Assembly (NCBI GenBank): GCA_021780935.1
Contig: JAJXXT010000154.1
Span: forward strand, 1 to 41,644
Reading direction: 5' to 3'
DNA length: 41,644 bases
DNA from: Pseudomonadota bacterium
Lineage (GTDB): Bacteria; Pseudomonadota; Alphaproteobacteria; Acetobacterales; Acetobacteraceae
Below, piece by piece: positions 17,149-25,401 of this stretch. Position 1 is the first letter of the stretch, and each line of letters begins with the position of its first letter. Below the pieces are notes generated by a model. The model saw only the letters and a list, made by a program, of their open reading frames with translations, had not been told where the DNA came from and made no database searches. The position numbers were made by a program, and so were the translations under genes.

Positions 17149-18177
17149 CTACGGAATCTCGATCCAGTTCGGCCCGGTGGGAACGGCCAGGCCCGCGCGC
17201 CGCGTGAGGCGGCCGTTCTTCGGATCGATGGCGTAAAGACCGAGCGTGTTGGCATCCATGCCGGCGCAGAGCAGTGCCTCTCCCCCGGGCGTGAGCGCGA
17301 AGCCGCGGGGTGTCGTCTCGCAGGGCACGGTCTCGACCGGCGCGAGCATCCCGTCCGCGTCGACCGTGAAAACCCCGAGGCGGCTGGTCGCGCGCTCGCT
17401 CGCGTAGAGAAAGCGGCCCTGGGGATGCAGATGCAGGTCTGCCGCCTTGGCCGGCTTAGGACAGTCCGGAAATGCAACGACCTGGCGCTGGGTGAGTGCG
17501 CCGGTCTCGACGTTGCGTACGAAGACGACGAGCGTGGCATCGAGCTCGTTCAGCAGATAGAGCCTCGTGCCGCCGGCGCCGATCACCGCGTGCCGTGGCC
17601 CGGCCCCTTGATGCAGGCGCGTCACGGCGAGGCTTCCCTCATCCGGCCCTGAAGGCGTAAGGCGCCAGCAGAGGAGTACGTCGCCACCCAGGCTTGCGGC
17701 GTAGAGATGCGTGCCCGTGGGGTCCGCCAGCACGCAATGAGCGTTGGGCGGCGTGGCCAGCGTGCGCCGCGGGGCCGTGCGGACCAGCCCATCCGCGTCA
17801 ATATCTCCCTCGGTGATCAGCGATGCGCCGTAGGACGCGGCCCAGAGGCGGCGCCCCGCGGGGTCGGTGGAGAGATAGGCCATGCTGGCGGGCAGCGTTG
17901 CGGTGGCGGCCAGGCTCGGCACGCCGGGGGGGGGCGACAGGTCGTAGCTCGCCAGCAGGAACGGCCCGCTGCGTTCGGCCGCATAGAGGCGGCTTCGGTC
18001 CGGCGATAGGGCGAGCGGGATGCTGCCGCCTGGCGCCGCCCCCGCGGCCACGCCCGGGGCGGTAGGCACCGGAACCGTGGCAACGAGCGACATCTCCATC
18101 CGCGACAGGTCCACCGCCACGACGGCGATGGTCCGCGCCGCGGCGCAAGAAACGTAGGCGAGCAGCGTCTTGCTCAT
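17149..18177 (-). CDS. Lactonase-family seven-bladed beta-propeller
   Basis: The 342-residue protein matches the 6-phosphogluconolactonase (Pgl) / lactonase family of seven-bladed propellers. It has repeated blade motifs such as IPLALSPDRSRLYAAERS (about residue 52), LATPPNAHCVLADPTGTHLYAAS (about 140), HQGAGPRHAVIGAGGTRLYLLNE and DLHLHPQGRFLYASER, ending in TGPNWIEIP. No signal peptide is visible, so it is cytoplasmic. It starts 12 bases after the enolase-superfamily gene on the same strand, so the two form an operon. In that setting it most likely hydrolyses an aldono- or uronolactone before dehydration of the open acid; the exact sugar is inference. Many members of this family are annotated as Pgl without testing. 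Confidence 0.88.
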   Translation of the reverse strand: MSKTLLAYVSCAAARTIAVVAVDLSRMEMSLVATVPVPTAPGVAAGAAPGGSIPLALSPDRSRLYAAERSGPFLLASYDLSPPPGVPSLAATATLPASMAYLSTDPAGRRLWAASYGASLITEGDIDADGLVRTAPRRTLATPPNAHCVLADPTGTHLYAASLGGDVLLCWRLTPSGPDEGSLAVTRLHQGAGPRHAVIGAGGTRLYLLNELDATLVVFVRNVETGALTQRQVVAFPDCPKPAKAADLHLHPQGRFLYASERATSRLGVFTVDADGMLAPVETVPCETTPRGFALTPGGEALLCAGMDANTLGLYAIDPKNGRLTRRAGLAVPTGPNWIEIP

Positions 18178-18189
18178 ACGAGGTTGGGG

Positions 18190-19335
18190 TCAGACGAGGT
18201 TGGCGTTGATGTAGTCGAAGTTGATGTCGTCGCCGAGGCCCGGATGTTGCGGCATGTCAACATAGCCCTCGGCGTCCATCGCGTCGGCCCGGCTGTTCAC
18301 GTATTCCGGCACCGCGTCGTAGTCGAGGAACGGGTGCAGCAGCCCGCGCTCATACCAGCGCCCGTTCTTCTGCACCGCCGTGAGCGTGAGGTTGCCGGCG
18401 CCGCTACCATGAACCTCGCAGTTCATGCCGAAGGATTCCGCGAGATGGATCACCTTCAGGCTCGGCGTGATGCCGCCCACATCGTGCACGCCGGTGCGCA
18501 GAATGTCGCAGGCGCCGGCACGCACCCATTCCGCCCGCACGTGGTGCTTGCCCGCCGCGGTCTCCGGCCCGATCACGGGAATATCAAGATTGGCGGCGAG
18601 CCAGGCATAGGAGCTCATCGAGGCTTCGTTCATCGGCTCCTCGTACCACTCATAGCCGATCTTCTGCAGTTCGCGGCCGAGCCACAGCGCCTCGGAGCGG
18701 CTGTAGCCGTGATAGGCGTCGAGCATCAGCGGCACATCGGGCCCCACCGCCTCGCGCACCGCGGCGCAGGCCCGCACATCCATCCGCGGGTCCGGCGCAA
18801 ACGACACCGGCTTCATCCAGGTGTGAAGCTTGATCGCCTTGTAGCCGCGGGCCAGCAGCGCCAGCGCGAAACGGGCATAGTCGTCGGGTGTCGCGAGCCC
18901 GCCCTCCACCTCGTCGCCGCACATCGTGCTGCCATAGGCGGGAACCTTGTCGCGCGCGGCGCCGATGAGTTTATAGACCGGCACACCGAGCCGCCGCCCC
19001 GCGAGATCCCACAGCGCGAGATCCGCCACCGCGAGCGTGCGGTCGGTCAGCTGCTCGGTGCTGCCGCGCTGCCAGTGCGCGAGCCCGTGCCAGAGCTTTT
19101 CGCGCGAGAACGGGTCCTCGCCCAGCAGCACCGTCTTCAGAAACCCGTCCACGAGATGCGGGCGCACCACTTCGGTCGGTGCGAAACAATGGCCCTCGGC
19201 GCCGTCATCGGTGGTGATGGTCAGCAGCGATTGTTTGACCCGGTGGGCGGGGCCGGGGTGGGAATGCCCGTCGCTGTCCTTCATCTGGTGAGACGTGTGG
19301 TAGAAGGTCCTGACCCTGATATCCGAGATTTTCAT
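18190..19335 (-). CDS. Enolase-superfamily acid-sugar dehydratase
   Basis: The 381-residue protein belongs to the mandelate racemase / muconate lactonizing group of the enolase superfamily, whose members abstract a proton alpha to a carboxylate and often dehydrate sugar acids. An N-terminal capping domain is followed by a TIM barrel. Visible site residues are K169-L-H171 (AIKLH, where mandelate racemase has KxK), metal ligands D206 (MLDAYHG), E232 (YEEP) and E258 (GPETA), then H284-D285 (GVHDVGG) and H309 (CEVHGSG). The arrangement suits a dehydratase rather than a racemase, but I cannot name the substrate. It heads a minus-strand operon with the lactonase and diverges from the UxuA-like gene across a region bearing a candidate operator. 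Confidence 0.87.
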   Translation of the reverse strand: MKISDIRVRTFYHTSHQMKDSDGHSHPGPAHRVKQSLLTITTDDGAEGHCFAPTEVVRPHLVDGFLKTVLLGEDPFSREKLWHGLAHWQRGSTEQLTDRTLAVADLALWDLAGRRLGVPVYKLIGAARDKVPAYGSTMCGDEVEGGLATPDDYARFALALLARGYKAIKLHTWMKPVSFAPDPRMDVRACAAVREAVGPDVPLMLDAYHGYSRSEALWLGRELQKIGYEWYEEPMNEASMSSYAWLAANLDIPVIGPETAAGKHHVRAEWVRAGACDILRTGVHDVGGITPSLKVIHLAESFGMNCEVHGSGAGNLTLTAVQKNGRWYERGLLHPFLDYDAVPEYVNSRADAMDAEGYVDMPQHPGLGDDINFDYINANLV

Positions 19336-19393
19336 CGTCCGCCGTTTCCCATGCCAAACCGGTTCATGCGCGAGGGAGGTTTACGCCCTCAGT

Positions 19394-19410
19394 CATCATA
19401 TGACATGATG
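19394..19410. promoter_or_regulatory. Candidate GntR operator, site 1
   Basis: CATCAT-ATGAC-ATGATG is an inverted repeat with perfect 6-bp arms, lying between the divergent enolase-superfamily and mannonate-dehydratase-like genes. Extended to 19391-19410, it matches 15 of 20 bases with the sequence at 21261-21280 beside the GntR gene. An odd-centred short palindrome is the usual form for FadR-type GntR regulators. One protein bound here could control both divergent transcripts. Confidence 0.55.
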
Positions 19411-19451
19411 GCACACGGCGGCCATCGGTCAAGCGCCGCAACGGAGGAAGC

Positions 19452-20450
19452 ATGTATCTCGGCACCCAGGTCCGCATGCGTGACGACGCCGACTACCGCC
19501 TCTGCGCCCAGCTCGGCGTGCGCCATCTCTGCGCCGACCCGCCAGGCAACCCGCATCACTGGTCGGCCGAGGTGCTGGCGCGCCACCGCGAGCATGTCGA
19601 GGCTTTCGGCCTGGTGCTCGACATGGTGCAGTTGCCGCTGTCGTCGCGACCGGTCGAGGAGGCGCAGAGCCCGGCGATCCTGCTCGGCCGTCATCCCGAT
19701 CGCGACCGGGAGATCGACGCCATCTGCGCGCTGATCGAGCGGCTCGGCGCCGCGGGCATTCCGGCGGCCAAGTACAATTTCAACCTCATCGGCATTCCCC
19801 GCACGCCGGACGAGCCCGGCCGCGGCGGCTCGCGCAACGCGGCCTTCCGCTGGGACCGGACGGATCAGCAGGCGCCACCCGGCCTCGCCGGCATCGTCGA
19901 CGAGGACGAGAACTGGGAGCGCATCGACTACTTCCTGGCCCGCGTCGTGCCGGTCGCGACGGCGAGCCGTGTGCGCCTCGCCTGTCATCCGCATGACCCC
20001 TACACGCCGCCCGGCTACCGTGGCGTGACCCGCGTGCTCGGCACCGTCGCGGGGCTGAAGCGCTTCGTTTCGATGCACGAGAGCGCCTATCACGGGCTCA
20101 ATTTCTGCCAGGGCACGATCGGCGAGATGCTGGATGACCCGGGGCGCGAGATCTTCGATGTCATCCGCTGGTTCGGCGAGCGGGGCAAGATCTTCAACCT
20201 GCATTTCCGCAACATCCGCGGCCGAAAGCTGAGCTTCATGGAGACGTTCCCCGATGAGGGGGACATGGACATGGCCGCCTCGCTGCGCCTCTACCGCGAT
20301 CTGGGCTACCCCTACATGGTGATGCCGGACCACGTGCCGCACGTGGATGGGCGCGACCCCAGCGGCACCGCGTTCGCCTTCTGCTATGGCTATATCCGCG
20401 GGCTGCTCGACGCCCTGGGGGCCGGCCGCGAGGACGCGCCGTCGCGATAG
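19452..20450 (+). CDS. Mannonate dehydratase family protein (UxuA-like)
   Basis: The 332-residue protein is a TIM-barrel enzyme of the UxuA family, which dehydrates D-mannonate to 2-keto-3-deoxy-D-gluconate using a divalent metal. Conserved site text is present: ACHPHDP with H179 and H181, HESAYHGLNFCQGTIGEM with C219, KIFNLHFRNIRG with H251, and MPDHVPH with D293 and H294. It is about 60 residues shorter than the classical UxuA, as is common for environmental relatives. GGAGGA sits six bases before the ATG. It diverges from the enolase-superfamily dehydratase and overlaps the 3' end of the convergent GntR gene by 61 bases. True D-mannonate activity is likely but unproven; a related hexonate is possible. 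Confidence 0.87.
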   Translation: MYLGTQVRMRDDADYRLCAQLGVRHLCADPPGNPHHWSAEVLARHREHVEAFGLVLDMVQLPLSSRPVEEAQSPAILLGRHPDRDREIDAICALIERLGAAGIPAAKYNFNLIGIPRTPDEPGRGGSRNAAFRWDRTDQQAPPGLAGIVDEDENWERIDYFLARVVPVATASRVRLACHPHDPYTPPGYRGVTRVLGTVAGLKRFVSMHESAYHGLNFCQGTIGEMLDDPGREIFDVIRWFGERGKIFNLHFRNIRGRKLSFMETFPDEGDMDMAASLRLYRDLGYPYMVMPDHVPHVDGRDPSGTAFAFCYGYIRGLLDALGAGREDAPSR

Positions 20451-21193
20451 CGGCGCTGACTGCCCCGCAGATGCGCGGACATCCGCACCTTGGCCTCGGC
20501 CACGCGTCCGGCCGCGATCGCCTCGTGAATCGCGCGATGCTCGGTCTGGATATGCTCCAGATACGCGCGCTGCGCCTGCGGCGTGCGGGTGACCACGCGC
20601 AGGCTGTGGCGCGGGATGACGAGCTGGCCGAGATAGCGCAATACCTCGACGAAGAACGGGTTGCCGGTTGCCTCCGCGATGGCGCAGTGGAACTCGAAAT
20701 CCGCCCGCACCGCAGCGTCGCCGTGCTCGAGGGCGGCGTCCATCGCGGCCAGGGCCTTGGTCATCTGCAGCACATGGCGCGGGCGATGGCGCTCCGCCGC
20801 GAGGCCCGCCGCGTCGGTCTCGATCGCGGCCCGCAGTTCCATCAGGTGCATCACGCGGCTGAGCGAGGTAAGATTAGCCGTGTCGATCCGCAGCGGGCGC
20901 TGGTTGAGGTCGTCGGTGACAAACGCGCCGACCCCCTGGCGGGTGACCAGCAGCCCCTCCGCGCGCAGAGCTGCGACCGCCTCGCGCACCACGGTGCGGC
21001 TGACACCCAGGCGCGAGACCAGTTGCTGCTCGGTCGGCAGTTGTTCGCCTGGTGCCAGCGTGCCCGAGAGAATCTGATCGCGCAGCAGGCGGGCCAGCTC
21101 CTCCGTGCGGCTGAGCGCGGGCGGCAGCACGACGCGCAGGGCCGTCTGTGCCTGCGCGGCTCCGGCCGATCCCTGTCGTCGCAATTGCCTCAT
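20390..21193 (-). CDS. FadR-type GntR transcriptional regulator
   Basis: The 267-residue regulator has an N-terminal GntR winged helix (LARLLRDQILSGTLAPGEQLPTE and LVSRLGVSRTVVREAVAAL, about residues 40-85) and a C-terminal helical FCD ligand domain with VMHLMELRAAIE, DFEFHCAIAEATGNPFF, and EHRAIHEAIAAG, whose acidic and histidine residues usually bind a metal. This subfamily commonly senses sugar acids such as glucuronate or gluconate. The ATG at 21193 is chosen because GGAG lies about nine bases upstream and the HTH then starts at a normal distance; the frame continues upstream as low-quality text. It diverges from the ABC binding-protein gene and very likely represses the locus, with its own promoter close to site 2. 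Confidence 0.9.
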   Translation of the reverse strand: MRQLRRQGSAGAAQAQTALRVVLPPALSRTEELARLLRDQILSGTLAPGEQLPTEQQLVSRLGVSRTVVREAVAALRAEGLLVTRQGVGAFVTDDLNQRPLRIDTANLTSLSRVMHLMELRAAIETDAAGLAAERHRPRHVLQMTKALAAMDAALEHGDAAVRADFEFHCAIAEATGNPFFVEVLRYLGQLVIPRHSLRVVTRTPQAQRAYLEHIQTEHRAIHEAIAAGRVAEAKVRMSAHLRGSQRRYRDGASSRPAPRASSSPRI

Positions 21194-21260
21194 CAAGTTG
21201 CTCCAGTGGGCTGCTGCACCGTGGCCCCGACGCGCACACTTGACGCGAACGATGCATGTC

Positions 21261-21280
21261 AGTTGTAATATGACCTGATC
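21261..21280. promoter_or_regulatory. Candidate GntR operator, site 2
   Basis: AGTTGTAATATGACCTGATC lies in the divergent region between the GntR gene (start 21193) and the binding-protein gene (start 21370). It shares AGT, T and the block ATATGAC-n-TGAT, 15 of 20 positions, with site 1. The outer bases TCAG...CTGA are inverted, but the palindrome is weaker than at site 1. Autoregulation together with control of the importer is the natural reading. Confidence 0.5.
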
Positions 21281-21369
21281 TCCCGATCGAGCGCAAGCAA
21301 CGCTTGGGGAAGCATCCAACCCGCCGACCAGGGCTTTGCCTCGGTCGGCAAAACACTTGCGGAGGGACC

Positions 21370-23277
21370 ATGCGCCGTCGAGATTTCCTTGCCACAACCG
21401 CAGCACTTTCGGTCACCGCCCCCGCGGTTGCCGCAACCGCACCGAAAGAGGCGCCGGCGCTTGCCGCCCTGGTGAAGGCGGGCAAGCTGCCGGCACTGGC
21501 GCAGCGCCTGCCGGACCATCCGCAGGTGGTGACCCCCACCACCTCCGTCGGCAAATACGGCGGTCGGCTGCGCAACGCGCTCGCCGGCGACGCCGACCAC
21601 AATGCGATCCTGCGTCTGGTCGGCAACATGGGCCTCACGCGCTGGACCGAGGATTTCCAGAAGCCGATGCCGAACGTGGCGGAGTCCTGGTCGGCCAACT
21701 CCAACGCGACCGTTTTCACCTTCAAGCTGCGCAAGGGCATGAAGTGGTCGGATGGCCACCCGTTCACCGTCGACGATATTCTCTTCACCGTCAACGATCT
21801 GCTTCCTAACAAGGAATTCTTTGCCGTTCCGCCATCGCAATATGTCGTCGGCGGCAAGCTGATGACGGCGAGCAAGGTCGATGACACGACGGTGCAGTTC
21901 CACTTCGGCGCACCGTATCGCATCTTCCCCGAAGTGCTGGCGGGTCCGCTTGGGCAGCACCCGGTGCTGTACGCCAAGCATTACTGCAAGCAGTATGTGC
22001 CGAAATACAACCCGAACATCGAAGCGCTGGTCAAAAAGACGCACCAGCCGAACTGGGCGGCGCTGTTTCGCAGCATCTGCGGCGATATCGAAACGCCGGC
22101 ACGCTGGGCCAACCCGATGCGCCCGGTGCTCGACCCGTGGATCATCGTGCGTGGCTACACTGGCGGCACGAGCGAAGTTACCATGCGCCGCAACCCGTAT
22201 TTCTGGCAGGTCGACACCGCGGGTAACCAGCTCCCCTACATCGACGGCATCGACTTCAAGGTGGTATCGAACGAGCAGTCGATGCTGCTCGCGGTGATCG
22301 GAGGGCAGATCGACCTCCAGCTCCGCTATATCGCCTCCATCGCCAACAAGCCGGTGCTCGCCGAGCACGCGGCGAAGGCCGGCTACGTTCTCGAAAAACT
22401 GACACCGACCGATGCCAACGCGGTGTGCTGGTATCTCAACCAGACCTGCAAGGACCTGAAGCTGCGCGGCCTGCTGACCAACAAGGATTTCCGCATCGCG
22501 CTGTCGCATGGCATGGATCGCAACGCCATCAACCAGATCGTCTTTCTCGGCCAGAGCACGCCCTATCAGTCAGCGCCACTGCCGGAAGACCGCTTTTACA
22601 ACAAGCAGCTCGCGACCCAGTACCTGGCGCACGACCCCAAGAAGGCGAACGAGCTTCTCGACAAGCTTGGCCTGAAGCGCAAGGGCCGCGGCATGCGCAC
22701 CTACCCCGATGGCAGCAAGCTGTTCCTGACCGTCGATGTCATGGTCAACGAGACCGCGATGATCGACACCGCCCAGCTGGTCAAAAAACAATGGGCGGAT
22801 ATCGGCATCGATCTCGGCATCAACACGATGGAGCGCTCGCTGTTCTACGAGCGGGGGCAGAGCAACGACTACGCCATCGATCTCGAAGCCTCGACCGGCG
22901 GCCTGCATCCCACCACCGACCCGCGGTCCTGGATTTCGGTTCATGCGCTCGACTCGCGGCAGAGCATTCCGTGGGTGCAATGGTATATGAGCCATGGCAA
23001 GATCGGCATCGAGCCCAGCGCCAGCATGCGCGAGCGCCTGAAGCTCTGGGACCAGTGGAAGGAGGAGCCCGATCAGACCAAGGCCGACGCATTGTTCCGC
23101 AAGATCCTTCAACTGGCGGCCGATGCGTTTGAAACCCTTGGCACGGTCCAGGCACTCACGGTCTTCGGCATCCGCAGCAAGCACCTGGCGAACGTGCCGG
23201 TCTCGATGCCGAATGGCTGGACCTACCCCAACCCGGCGCCGACCCTGCTCCAGCAATACTACTTCACCAACGCCTGA
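21370..23277 (+). CDS. ABC importer substrate-binding protein, family 5
   Basis: The 635-residue periplasmic protein belongs to the DppA/OppA-like family 5 of binding proteins. It starts with a twin-arginine-type signal (MRRRDFLATTAALS, cleavage near AVAA), so it may be exported folded. Typical segments are YGGRLRNAL, VFTFKLRKGMKWSDGHPFTVDD at about residues 116-137, and MRRNPYFWQVD. Family 5 proteins bind peptides, but others take oligosaccharides, opines or nickel. The dehydratase and lactonase neighbours make a sugar-acid-containing ligand more likely here than a peptide; this is inference. GGAGG precedes the ATG by about five bases. The frame runs on upstream to 21304 without a better start. 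Confidence 0.9.
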   Translation: MRRRDFLATTAALSVTAPAVAATAPKEAPALAALVKAGKLPALAQRLPDHPQVVTPTTSVGKYGGRLRNALAGDADHNAILRLVGNMGLTRWTEDFQKPMPNVAESWSANSNATVFTFKLRKGMKWSDGHPFTVDDILFTVNDLLPNKEFFAVPPSQYVVGGKLMTASKVDDTTVQFHFGAPYRIFPEVLAGPLGQHPVLYAKHYCKQYVPKYNPNIEALVKKTHQPNWAALFRSICGDIETPARWANPMRPVLDPWIIVRGYTGGTSEVTMRRNPYFWQVDTAGNQLPYIDGIDFKVVSNEQSMLLAVIGGQIDLQLRYIASIANKPVLAEHAAKAGYVLEKLTPTDANAVCWYLNQTCKDLKLRGLLTNKDFRIALSHGMDRNAINQIVFLGQSTPYQSAPLPEDRFYNKQLATQYLAHDPKKANELLDKLGLKRKGRGMRTYPDGSKLFLTVDVMVNETAMIDTAQLVKKQWADIGIDLGINTMERSLFYERGQSNDYAIDLEASTGGLHPTTDPRSWISVHALDSRQSIPWVQWYMSHGKIGIEPSASMRERLKLWDQWKEEPDQTKADALFRKILQLAADAFETLGTVQALTVFGIRSKHLANVPVSMPNGWTYPNPAPTLLQQYYFTNA

Positions 23278-23290
23278 CGGGCCTTTCGTA

Positions 23291-24274
23291 GTGGGTCGTT
23301 TCATCCTCCGGCGGCTGCTCGGCATGGTGCCGTTCATGCTGCTCGTTTCGATCACGTGTTTCGCGCTGATCAAACTGCCGCCGGGGGATTTTGCGACCAA
23401 CTACGCCGCATCGCTCGCCGCCGAGGGGGAGACGGTGAGCCCGGCGACGATTGTTGCGATGCGCAAGGAGTATGGTCTCAACAAACCATTCCTCGTGCAA
23501 TACGGGCTCTGGATGAATGGCGTCATACACGGCAATTTCGGCTACTCGTTCGAATGGCAGCGCCCGGTCTCGAAGCTCATCTGGGAGCGGATGGCGCTGA
23601 CCCTCGCGTTGTCGCTCGCCGCACTGATGTTCACCTGGGCGGTGGCGCTGCCCATCGGCGTCTATTCGGCCGTGCGAAAATATTCAGTGCTGGATTATAT
23701 TTTCACCACATTTGGCCTGCTGGGCCTGGCGGTGCCGGGGTTCCTGCTCGGCCTGGCACTGATGTATATCGGCGTCGCCTATTTCGGGCAGGACATCGGC
23801 GGGCTGTTCTCCCACAAATATCTCAACGCGCCGTGGTCGATCGGGCGCGTCGGCGATCTTTTGAACCATCTCTGGATTCCCATGGTGATTCTCGGCACCA
23901 ATGGGGCCGCCAGCCTGATCCGCATTATGCGCGCCAACATGCTGGACCAGTTGCACCAGCCCTATGTGGAGACAGCACGCGCCAAGGGGCTTTCGGAGTT
24001 CACGCTGCTGCTGCGCTACCCGATCCGTGTTTCGCTGAACCCGTTCATCAGCACGCTGGGATGGATTTTGCCGAATCTCGTCTCTGGCTCGGTGATCATC
24101 TCCATCGTGCTGAACCTGCAAACGGCGGGGCCGCTGCTGCTGCAGGCCCTGCTCTCCCAGGACCAGTATCTGGCCGGGGCCTTCCTTCTGCTGCTCTCCC
24201 TGCTGACGGTCTTCGGCACACTGGTCTCCGACATTCTGCTGGCCCTGCTCGACCCGCGAGTGCGCATCCAGTGA
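23291..24274 (+). CDS. ABC importer permease, DppB/OppB-like
   Basis: The roughly 327-residue inner-membrane permease begins with GRFILRRLLGMVPFMLLVSITCFALIKLPPGD, the standard start of DppB-type proteins. It has about six membrane helices and the coupling loop YVETARAKGLSEFTLLLRYPIR that docks the ATPase, and it ends LALLDPRVRIQ. The start is GTG at 23291, 13 bases after the binding-protein stop; sequence before it in the same frame overlaps the previous gene and is not permease-like. It overlaps the next permease gene by four bases (GTGA). Confidence 0.9.
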   Translation: MGRFILRRLLGMVPFMLLVSITCFALIKLPPGDFATNYAASLAAEGETVSPATIVAMRKEYGLNKPFLVQYGLWMNGVIHGNFGYSFEWQRPVSKLIWERMALTLALSLAALMFTWAVALPIGVYSAVRKYSVLDYIFTTFGLLGLAVPGFLLGLALMYIGVAYFGQDIGGLFSHKYLNAPWSIGRVGDLLNHLWIPMVILGTNGAASLIRIMRANMLDQLHQPYVETARAKGLSEFTLLLRYPIRVSLNPFISTLGWILPNLVSGSVIISIVLNLQTAGPLLLQALLSQDQYLAGAFLLLLSLLTVFGTLVSDILLALLDPRVRIQ

Positions 24275-25401
24275 GCGCGGTTGCAAGCGCCGAGCCGGAC
24301 GCCCTGCGTGCTTCCGCGAGCGGTACTGCGTCGCAGAGCACGTTGATGTGGCGCCGCTTCCGGCGGCATCGCGTGGCGCATGCCTGTCTGTGGATCGTCG
24401 TCGCACTCTACGTGATCGGCGCGTTCGCGGAGTTCTTCGCGCCCGCCGACCCCAACGCGACGCACGCGCTGATGGTCTATCATCCCCCACAGGCCATCCA
24501 TTGGCTCGCCAGGACCAGCCACGGCACGGTGTTCGGCCCCTATGTCTATCCCGAGGTGCTGCGCCGCGACCCGGTAACGCTCGCACCGCGCTTCGTCCAG
24601 GATACAAAGCACCGCGTGGCGCTTGCGTTTTTTGTGCGCGGCTTCGCCTACCGCTCGATCTGGGGCTTCCGCGGCAACCTGCATCTCTTCGGCCCGGTCA
24701 ACCCGCACCGGCATGTGTTTCTCCTCGGCGCGGACCGGCTCGGGCGGGACATGCTCAGCCGCATCATCTACGGCGCGCGTATCTCGCTCTCCGTGGGCCT
24801 GGTCGGCGTGGCATGCTCGCTCGTTCTCGGCATCCTGTTCGGCGGCATCTCCGGATATTTCGGCGGGCGTATCGATTGGCTGGTGCAGCGGCTCATCGAG
24901 TTTATCATTTCGCTACCGACCATCCCCGTATGGCTGGCGCTGGCCGCCGCACTTCCCAAGAACTGGTCGCCGGTCGCAACCTATTTCATGATCACGGTGA
25001 TCATCTCGCTGGTCGGCTGGACACAACTCGCGCGCGTCATCCGTGGACGATTTCTGACACTGCGGGGCGAGACCTACGTGACGGCGGCGCTGCTCGACGG
25101 TTGCAGCCGGTCGCGCATCATCTTCCGCCACATGCTGCCGGAGATGACAAGCTACATCATCGCCTCCGTCACGCTGGCGGTGCCGCAGATGATCCTTGCG
25201 GAGACGGCGCTGTCGTTTCTCGGGCTTGGCCTGCAACCACCGGCGATCAGCTGGGGCACGCTTCTGGAGGAGGCGCAGAACGTGAACGCGCTTTCCGCGG
25301 CGCCGTGGCTGCTGCTTCCCGGTGTCGCGGTGGCGATCACGGTGCTGGCGCTCAACTTCCTCGGCGATGGGCTGCGCGACGCGGCCGACCCGCATGAGTG
25401 A
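24271..25401 (+). CDS. ABC importer permease, DppC/OppC-like
   Basis: The 376-residue permease has a cytoplasmic N-terminal stretch, one helix (HACLWIVVALYVIGAFAEFFAP), then a periplasmic insert of roughly 110 residues before the core. The core carries LLGADRLGRDMLSRIIYGARISLSVG, the coupling loop YVTAALLDGCSRSRIIFRHMLPE, and the closing ETALSFLGLGLQPP and LNFLGDGLRDAADP. This is the OppC class. The periplasmic insert is longer than in peptide DppC proteins as I remember them, and similar inserts occur in importers of larger ligands. The GTG start overlaps the upstream stop, and the 3' end overlaps the ATPase gene by eight bases. Confidence 0.9.
   Translation: MSAVASAEPDALRASASGTASQSTLMWRRFRRHRVAHACLWIVVALYVIGAFAEFFAPADPNATHALMVYHPPQAIHWLARTSHGTVFGPYVYPEVLRRDPVTLAPRFVQDTKHRVALAFFVRGFAYRSIWGFRGNLHLFGPVNPHRHVFLLGADRLGRDMLSRIIYGARISLSVGLVGVACSLVLGILFGGISGYFGGRIDWLVQRLIEFIISLPTIPVWLALAAALPKNWSPVATYFMITVIISLVGWTQLARVIRGRFLTLRGETYVTAALLDGCSRSRIIFRHMLPEMTSYIIASVTLAVPQMILAETALSFLGLGLQPPAISWGTLLEEAQNVNALSAAPWLLLPGVAVAITVLALNFLGDGLRDAADPHE

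Noticed and set aside
19389..20342. A 317-codon minus-strand frame opposite the UxuA-like gene
   Set aside because: The plus strand carries all the conserved UxuA site residues and a strong ribosome-binding site. The minus frame is a shadow.
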